Assembly (NCBI GenBank): GCA_029298735.1
Contig: JANSLP010000012.1
Coordinates: forward strand, 1 to 64,000
DNA length: 64,000 nucleotides
From: Ophiostoma sp. CBS 140.51
Taxonomy: Eukaryota > Ascomycota > Sordariomycetes > Ophiostomatales > Ophiostomataceae
Reading direction: 5' to 3'
The notes beneath the pieces were generated by a model that was given only the letters and a program-made list of their open reading frames with translations, made no database searches and was not told the DNA's origin. Shown here one piece after another: positions 57,145-64,000 of this stretch (the first letter of the stretch is position 1; each line of letters starts with the position of its first letter). Both the position numbers and the translations under genes were made by a program.

Positions 57145-58437
57145 CTACTCCTCGTCGTCATCGACTTCCTCGACTTGCGGTGCCTTATAGGCTGTCCGCT
57201 GTGCGGGCGCAGCGTTGATCTGGGTGTCGGTGCCGGTCGTCGTAGCAGTGGCAGGGGCAGGCTGGCCCGTCGTGCCCGCGAAGTGGCCCTGGCCGGCGGC
57301 GGTCGACTTGGTCTTGCTGGCCTTCTTCTTCTTCTTGGGGTTGGGCTGGGAGTTGTTAGTAACGTGGTCGAGACAAAGTCAACATAAAAAAGCCGGTGTT
57401 GAAGAACTTACATCGTGCCACGCCCAGACGGGACGGAAACTGTCCATAAACGACACATCCTCCCACAGGTTGGGGTACAGCCACAGACCAGGCGACAGGA
57501 CAAAGTATGTGATGCAAAACAGAATCACACGGAAGATGGCCATCAGGAAGAACAGACCCAGCAGACCCAGGAAGCCCCAACTCAGGTAGTACACGCCCAG
57601 GCGCATGCGCAGCGGCCACAGCGGGTACAAGACCACAGCAAAGATGGCCAGCAGCGCCAGGCCCGCGTAGACCTTGCGCATCACCTGGGAGCCCTCGTAG
57701 AGCCACACATAGTACATGTCGTCCGCCGCATCCTGCTGCCGCTCAATGTTGACGGTCCACTGGCCCTTGACACGCTTGGCCTTCTTCTTCTTGTCGTGGT
57801 CGTGACCCTCGTGCTCGTCGGCCACCTTGTTGACGCGCAGCGCCAGCATCGACAGCGGCAGCAGCTTGAACGCGTTCTCGAGCGACGCACGGTCCGTAAT
57901 CTCGGGCAAGCCGGGCGTCTTCTTGCGCGCCTTTTCGTATGCTGGCGACTGGATGGCACGCAGCGCACGCTTCACTCGGAACATCTCCTTGCGCTCGCCG
58001 TTCAGGATGACAGTGCGCAGCTTAAGGTCCTGGCCGCGCAAGAAATTGGCCATGGCAATAGCAAGCGGGTTCGGCGGGCCAGGCTGGATGGGCTGTGCCT
58101 GCTGCTGCTGTTGTTGTTGCTGCTGCTGCTGTGGTGGGGGGTGGGGGTGATCGTGGCCTTCATGGCTGTGGCCATCTCCGTGAGAATGACCGGCATGGTC
58201 GCCGGCGCCGGCGCCACCACCGCCCTGTGCCTGCTGCTGAGCCCGCTGTGCCGCTGCTTGTTGCATGGCCATCTGTGCGCGCGCCTTTTGCTGCAGCTGC
58301 TGAATAAACTCGGGCACCGTCATGCCGGCTTTTTGCGCATCGATGGCAAGCTGGCGCTGCATAGCCTGGATCTGCTCGGGCGACGGCATGTTGGGCGGCG
58401 CCTGCCCGGGCTGCATCATCGGTGCCTGCTGCATCAT
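57145..58437 (-). CDS. SEC62: ER translocation protein SEC62
   Basis: Two exons on the minus strand, 58437-57412 and 57345-57145, give 408 aa; the 66-nt intron has a gtaagt donor and an actaac branch site. SEC62 is part of the SEC61/SEC62/SEC63 complex that takes up proteins post-translationally into the ER. Residues 1-110 form a Gln/Pro/His-rich extension with a run of 11 Gln. The conserved cytosolic domain follows (AIAMANFLRGQDLKLRTVIL, FRVKRALRAI, FKLLPLSMLALRVNK). Membrane helices are YAGLALLAIFAVVLYPL and YYLSWGFLGLLGLFFLMAIF, with further hydrophobic sequence to LSPGLWLYPNLWEDVSFMDS, a SEC62 hallmark. The second exon encodes a Lys-rich then acidic cytosolic tail ending VEEVDDDEE. I chose ATG 58437 because upstream in-frame sequence does not fit the family. 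Confidence 0.93.
58095..58128 (-). repeat. CAG/CAA microsatellite encoding polyglutamine in SEC62
   Basis: A mixed CAG/CAA run encodes 11 consecutive Gln, directly following a His/Pro-rich stretch in the N-terminal extension of SEC62. Confidence 0.85.
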
Positions 58438-61200
58438 GGACGATTTTGGGTTGTTGTTTTTTGGATGGAAGAAAGTCAGGGTGTGTTGGGAGCTTGGAGA
58501 AGCTTTCGAGAGCCGTCGAGATGGCGGGAAAAGGAGGACGCAAGATGAAGGAGAGTCGTCGATATCACAGAAATCGACGGAACCGAAAAGAAGTAGAGGA
58601 AAAAGAGAAAAGGGGTATAGAGAGCGACGAGAAGACAAAGGTGATGGGCGAAGACGTCAAAAACAAATCAAGTTCGAATAAAGCCGTTTTTGGCCTGGTC
58701 GGGGTTGTCAACGCGAAAAGAAACGATGAACCTCCCTTGCGCTGTTCGTTTTGGTGGAGGGAAAAGTACGGAGAGACCAAGCTGTTCAATTCAGAAAACA
58801 CTTTAGCACAGTCGAGGGAACGTGTCTTCAAGGGCGTCACTCTGTGCTGCGCTTAAACAAGGGGTCGCACCTGCCGCGCTCTGTGGATTGGCCGGACCGG
58901 TTTTGGGGGGCCATTGTGCGTACAGTTTTTTTTACATGCACTGTTCTTGAACACTGTCTACCGCAAAATCAAAATCGCGGGGAGATAAGATAAGGCTTAG
59001 ACGCACCCAGTCGAGGTACAAGACGACAGGCACATAATATGCCTGTGACTATGTACCTTTTTATCTCAGAGTTCCCTTAACACCTGGTTTGCGTCTTCCT
59101 CTTTTTTTTTATATATATCGTAGAATAAAATTCCGATTGAAAGATATTTATAGTCAATTCATGTTTGCTTTTCTAGCAAAGTTTGGGCAGCTGATGACAA
59201 GGCAGCATTATCGCTGTGTAATGTTGAAGGGTTTGAGGATTCAACATACGTCATCCGCAAATATTGCAAGTCCGTGACTTTCTTCTTCTTCTTCTTCAAA
59301 AAAAAAAAATTCAGCCGAAAAGAAGCAAGAACAGAAAAAGAAGAAAACAGTAGATCTAGTAGTTTTCATGATTCTATCACACATACAAAAGCTACGGACT
59401 CTTTTTCTTCTCTTCCTCGACTGGGTGTAGTAGCTTTGAAAGACGTGATTTTGGTTGGGCTTGAATTAGATGCCTCACGTAACCTCACCTCAGCCTCCCA
59501 ACATAGATAACACTCCTCAGCACTTTGATCCACACATACACTTCTGTATTATGAAGTCTGTATCTTACTCAGTACAGAGAACACAAGTATGTACGCTTTC
59601 GACGTGCATCTCCAGGCTCTTCATGTGCAATGCAACGGCAGAAAATAGGGGGCAAGGGCAAGGCTCTCAGGCCCCTTGTCAAGTTGTCACAACAAGCCTT
59701 GTCAGCAGGATTTGTTCCTTCAACACCCATGCTCGCGTCTGGTCCCAATCTGGATAGTAGTCCCTGCTTCCACCGACTTGGGTGTGTCCGTGTTTGTCTG
59801 TGCCTGCCTCTGCCGTCTTTCTGCCCGAGTTGGGTTGTATGAAATATTTGGGCAAGTACTAACTGTGGTGAATGTGCTAAATTATGAACTAATGTATTTT
59901 AACGCATCTCGTACTGATACATTGATGCTCATTGTCCTAGTACTCCATACCTTAAAAACACATGTTGAGCCATTTAAGCTCACGCTCTCTCTCTCCCTGA
60001 AACGCGGGTAGGCAGAGATAGAGCCACTGGACTGCAACATTGAGAAAGATGTGCAGTCTCTCCATGCCAAGATCTCTCTCTCCTCTTCCTGAGCCTGCAT
60101 CTCCATTTCAAAGAGAACGTTGACCGGCGTTGCAATCGGGCAAAACAAAACAAAACTCAAGACAAAACGAGCCAAAATTGCAAGATCTTCATGACCCGGT
60201 CTAGACTCTTTGACGACCGAGGGTACCAATACAAATGAATGCACACCTGTCTCGTACCGATACCTCAGGAGACGGAACTCTCTCGGTCCAGTCAACAACA
60301 ACGATCCGGTAACACTTATCCCACGGTTCATAGCTTCTGCCTCACTTTGATAAAGCCTTTTCTCCATTGTAGATGCCGCATATTCATTTGGAAAGTTAAA
60401 ACACCCCGCCATTTACTTTTCTTGGGGAAGCGTAATCTCGTAGATGGAGGTCCACATGTGTTTTTAAGGTTGTTCTCGAGATGTGATAGAGATCAATGTC
60501 TGTAAATATGCAAAATTCAAAAGAAGAGATATTTAAATATATCGTTTGTTTTGTGTGTCTTTTATAGATTATTCAATAGCACAACAATAAATCTGCTGTT
60601 TCTGTCCCTTTCGCTTAGGCCACCTGTTTCCCGTATCTTCTATCCCATACAGCAGGCACTCTATTGTTGCTAGGATTGCTTTATCCGGTGTCCGCAACAA
60701 CTACAACCGGGGGCAGGTCGAGAATGTATATATACCGAGGAATAACTACGAGCATATATGCTATACTGAGTATGTTGCCACGAGGGCTTTGCATCTTCGG
60801 CTTTATCTGTCCATTGCCTCGTTGACACCAAGACGACGGCCGTTTCAAGAACGTTGAAGACGCGTTGCCATTGCCACGACGCGCGATGCAAGCGTTGATA
60901 CGACGTCTGACATACGACACGCAGAGAGATTCCATCCTCTTTCGTCCCTGTCTTCTTGGCGAGATCTGTGCAGATTGTTTCGACGTGAGAGAGCTTGGAA
61001 GCAGCTCGACGGCTCTTTCAAGTGCCATCTGCCACCTTCCATCTTCCATCTTCCTTTTCTTTCTTCCTGGCCAGGGAGCTACCATTGCTGGGCAAAAAAC
61101 AGTCAAAGATCACCTCCATCCTTTGAAAAAAAAATCTCCGCTAGCACAGACCCTTTCTTTTAACAACGGCACGTTGGTTCGGTGAGTCCTTTTCTGTTCG
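58438..61200. other. Gene-free spacer right of SEC62, left part
   Basis: The first few hundred bases are the SEC62 promoter and leader. Beyond that I see no convincing exon. A CTT microsatellite followed by an A-run lies at about 59281-59310, and AT-rich patches lie at 59085-59160 and 60500-60600. The longest frame (59882-60412, minus, 176 codons) has no domain. Confidence 0.5.
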
Positions 61201-64000
61201 TTCGGCTGTATTTGCTTGTGCTCTCTAGCAAGAGACAAGGCTCTGGCTCTGTGCACTTGCAATCTTGCCATTCTGACCCTCTTCTAACCGTTGCATCGTT
61301 CGTTCATCAATGTCGCGTCTCCCTGCCGATCTTTTTTTTTTTGCTGTCGTATGGAGAACGGGCTCTCGTTCTCGAACTTGCTCTTCTGTCTCTCTCTCTC
61401 TCTCTTTCTGTGTGCGTGTATGTGCTTATTTTTCTCTTATTGTCCGAAGCCAAGAAGACCACAAAACAGCCGGGTCCCGCCAAAAGGGGCCCGAGCAACG
61501 GGGAAGCAACCTGCGTCGCCTCTTTTCAATCCTTTCTCCATCCATCTCTCTCTCATTCTTGGTGGTCCCACGGGGTACGACGTCGTACGGTTTTCCGACT
61601 CTCTTTCCGTGCAGGGGTGGTTCTCTAATTGCATACATCAAAATCCCGTTTTTGTAGTGTCCCCGTTGTGTCGTCTTTAGAGAGCGGTCGATAAAGTAGT
61701 ATGCATATGCACGTACATAAAACGGCTGTGAATAAGGTGCAACGAGAATGAAATTTAGAGAGGCAGAAAAAGCTCTTTATGTTGCAGGAAAGACGTGTTT
61801 CGAAACACGACCAACAGGCCAACAGACACGCGCTCTTTTTCTTATTCTTCTAGATCTTTTAGGGTTGTTCGATATTGCATGCACGCAAGCATAGATTGCC
61901 ACAAGCGGTGGGAAGGCGGCAAGGCACATTGATAAATGACAATAAAGAGGTGGCTGCCTAGCAGTTTGACGTTGAGGGTTTTCAAGCATTCAATATGCTG
62001 TTTCCCGATTTTGAATATTCATACGCCGTAGTCTGTTTGTCCTTTGCACCTTCCTTCTCTTTCTTCCTCTTGCCGTCCCGCAACGGCCCGGCAACCTCAA
62101 AGAGAAAGCAGCAGAAAACGGAAAACAGAAAACAGACAAACACAAACATGCCTTCTTTGGCTCGGGGTGGCCCATCAGACGAAAGAGGACTGTCTGTCAA
62201 AAACAACACATGCAGCTTGCCCGTTTTGTCGACTGTGCCTCCGTAGTTTCTAGCACGGTCGACAACGATCCGTGAGAGCAAAAACACAAAAACCCGGATC
62301 AGGACATCTCTTGACTTAACTCATACGCTTGTTCGGATTCTTGGTTCCTGTTGTTTGTGGCTGCTGCACAATAAAAACAAGGATACATCTCCACTCCAAT
62401 CCCGTCCAGGGCTCACCCATGGTGCATATCCCGTGTCCCGTGTCTGTCCCGTGTGCCCCGCGCACCCTGTGTTTTCCATGTTCCGTGGGTTCGCCAGCGC
62501 CGGGACACGGGGTACGTCGCACTTCCGTATTTCAGGTTTGCAGAAAGACCGTTGTGCTCTGGCCTCTTTTTAATTTACTTGTCCTCCCGAGAATAGCAAA
62601 TGAAGACGCCCAATTTGCACTTTGGCACTTGACAGGATCCCTTTCGGTGAGAAGGCTGTCTGTTCGTAGGGAGACATTCGACTCCTCACCAGTTCAAATG
62701 TCCAACTGGCTGTTTGGCTCATCAGTTCGTCTGTGCTCTGTGTGATTATAACTCAAGGGGGATTAATAGAACCATCAAAGTCTTTCCAGTCCTTCTTCCA
62801 TTCGCGATTCTGACTCGTAGTTTCTCCTTCCTCTTCCTTTGTTTCTTTTCTTGGGTGCACACTGCCATTTGCGCGTCCAGAACATCACCAGGGCAGGGGT
62901 GTTAAATGGAAACGTCTGGGCTGTTTGTTTCTGTCTCCGTTGCCCTGTCTCTCCGTGCAACGATGCCCGTTGCACCCAGCAGCTGGAACATGGTAGAAGG
63001 CCATTTTTCTGTGTTTGTCTCTCCTCCAAACGCAATCGACTTGTTGGTGTTGCCACTACTTGGTGGCCTTTCACAGTATCCCGATGGGATGTCTCAATCA
63101 CGGGGAGGCCCAGTTGGCCCCAAACTGCGACCTCGCCTTTGTGCAATGATGTGCAGTGAACGTACTGGCCATTGACAGAGATGGCCATTGATTGCGAACA
63201 TGGCCGATCGTGTTTGCCATTGTGTCCGTCATGCGTTGCCTTTGCTTGCATAGTCGGCGCAGATAAGGCCAGACCAGGCCTCGCCTGTGTGTCGTCACAT
63301 CCATCTCGCCAATTTTCACGAGAAGCACGCGAACCGAAAAGGTGAAGCAAAGAAGGAGTCTCCTTTCCACCTTTGTAAACACGGCTGGCTGTATGTGTGC
63401 ATTGCACGTCGTAGTATGGGCCGGCGTGGCCAGGTCTTGTCTGGCCTGGCCTCTGTTTGTGTTTGACTTTCAAACGAGCCGTATCAGAGGTTGAGAGTGC
63501 ACGTCAAAAGTCAAATGGGACAGGGTCTCGTGCGCTGGCAGCACCCACAACCAATCGCCCGTTTCTGCACAACACTGTCATGTAGTATAGTGAGGTCTCT
63601 GTACTCCATACTGAGCAATTTGTGTTTGTTCTTTCTGGTTTTGGCTGGCCTGCCAGCCAGGCCAAGCCCACAGGCCGCCCCTAAAGCCTGGTCTGTGCCG
63701 GGCTGTTCTGGTCGTGGCCAACCAGGACGATTTAAAGGCATTGCATCGTAGTTTTGGTAAAACGAGGTCGCTTGACCTGGTCTCGTTCGTTCCAGCTGAT
63801 GGATTGTGTAAACATGCCGGACCTAGACGGCATATGCGTTCTTCTTTTCGATTGCATAAGTGTCTCTTTTGAGAAGTCGCAAGAAGACAAAGAGGTTGTA
63901 AGTCGAGAGGCGAGCGATACAGAGCGGACAGGGGTGTCGTTCAGCGGGGTCGCCTCCCACGACAGCTCGCCAGCCCATGAACGGGTCCAGGAGGTCAGAG
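61201..64000. other. Gene-free spacer, right edge
   Basis: No supported gene. Pyrimidine-rich tracts at 61310-61430 and a CT microsatellite at about 61390-61405 resemble promoter or leader DNA of a gene beyond the window. A minus-strand frame at 62775-63473 (232 codons) looks random. GGCCAGGCC-type words cluster between 63262 and 63680. Confidence 0.5.
63642..63659. repeat. GC-rich inverted repeat
   Basis: TGGCTGG-CCTG-CCAGCCA is a perfect 7-bp stem with a 4-base loop, followed directly by GGCCAAGCCC and ACAGGCC; it is part of the local GGCCAGGCC-type cluster. Confidence 0.6.

Noticed and set aside
62775..63473. 232-codon minus-strand frame near the right edge
   Set aside because: No domain; composition reflects the Gly/Arg/Gln bias of the local GC-rich repeats.
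1..64000. CRISPR arrays, bacterial operons or phage genes
   Set aside because: No regularly spaced repeats, no Shine-Dalgarno-led gene clusters and clear spliceosomal introns; the DNA is fungal.

Overview
The window looks like nuclear chromosomal DNA of a filamentous ascomycete (Pezizomycotina, most likely a sordariomycete; the species cannot be told from sequence alone). The grounds are short spliceosomal introns (mostly 55-110 nt) with GT..AG ends and CTAAC-like branch sites, single-gene transcription units on both strands, long gene-free spacers, and a gene set typical of moulds, including a repeat-less NACHT (NLR-like) receptor. No operons, rRNA genes, convincing tRNAs, CRISPR arrays or intact transposons were seen.

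Layout. 1-20 kb: a family 2 glycosyltransferase (965-2845, minus), a 7 kb gene-free stretch, a conserved acidic nuclear-type protein of unknown function (9912-11092, minus) divergent from mitochondrial isoleucyl-tRNA synthetase (11524-14718, plus), a proline-repeat SPRY protein (14875-16176, minus) and an amidase-signature enzyme (17072-19179, minus). 20-35 kb: a Ser-rich basic-tailed protein (20616-21977, minus), a 4.5 kb spacer ending in an AT-rich block, a kinesin-5/BimC motor (26469-30469, minus) divergent from the endocytic adaptor END3 (31466-32756, plus), and an AIF/FSP1-like flavoprotein (33124-34369, minus). 35-46 kb: acyl-CoA-binding protein (37094-37559, plus, three small exons), convergent tyrosyl-DNA phosphodiesterase TDP1 (37753-39696, minus), a membrane-anchored EPS1-like protein disulfide isomerase (40902-43303, plus) and folylpolyglutamate synthase with two plausible starts (43885 or 44122-45846, plus). 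46-64 kb: a HeLo-like/NACHT STAND protein (46531-50094, plus), a phospholipase D assembled from seven exons including 11-nt and 24-nt microexons (50707-53880, minus), a GNAT-like protein (55599-56627, plus), SEC62 (57145-58437, minus) and a final 5.5 kb gene-free stretch.

Most genes are housekeeping and not functionally linked: cell-wall or surface polysaccharide synthesis, mitochondrial translation, spindle assembly, endocytosis, ER translocation and ER quality control, folate retention, lipid handling and DNA repair. The accessory-looking element is the NACHT gene, which has AT-rich flanks, a four-codon upstream ORF abutting its start and a pyrimidine repeat upstream. Recurrent GGCCAGGCC-type words in the gene-free spacers are a second pattern that the genes do not explain.

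All gene models were built by reading splice sites by eye. Exon boundaries keep frame throughout, but no transcript or homology search supports them.
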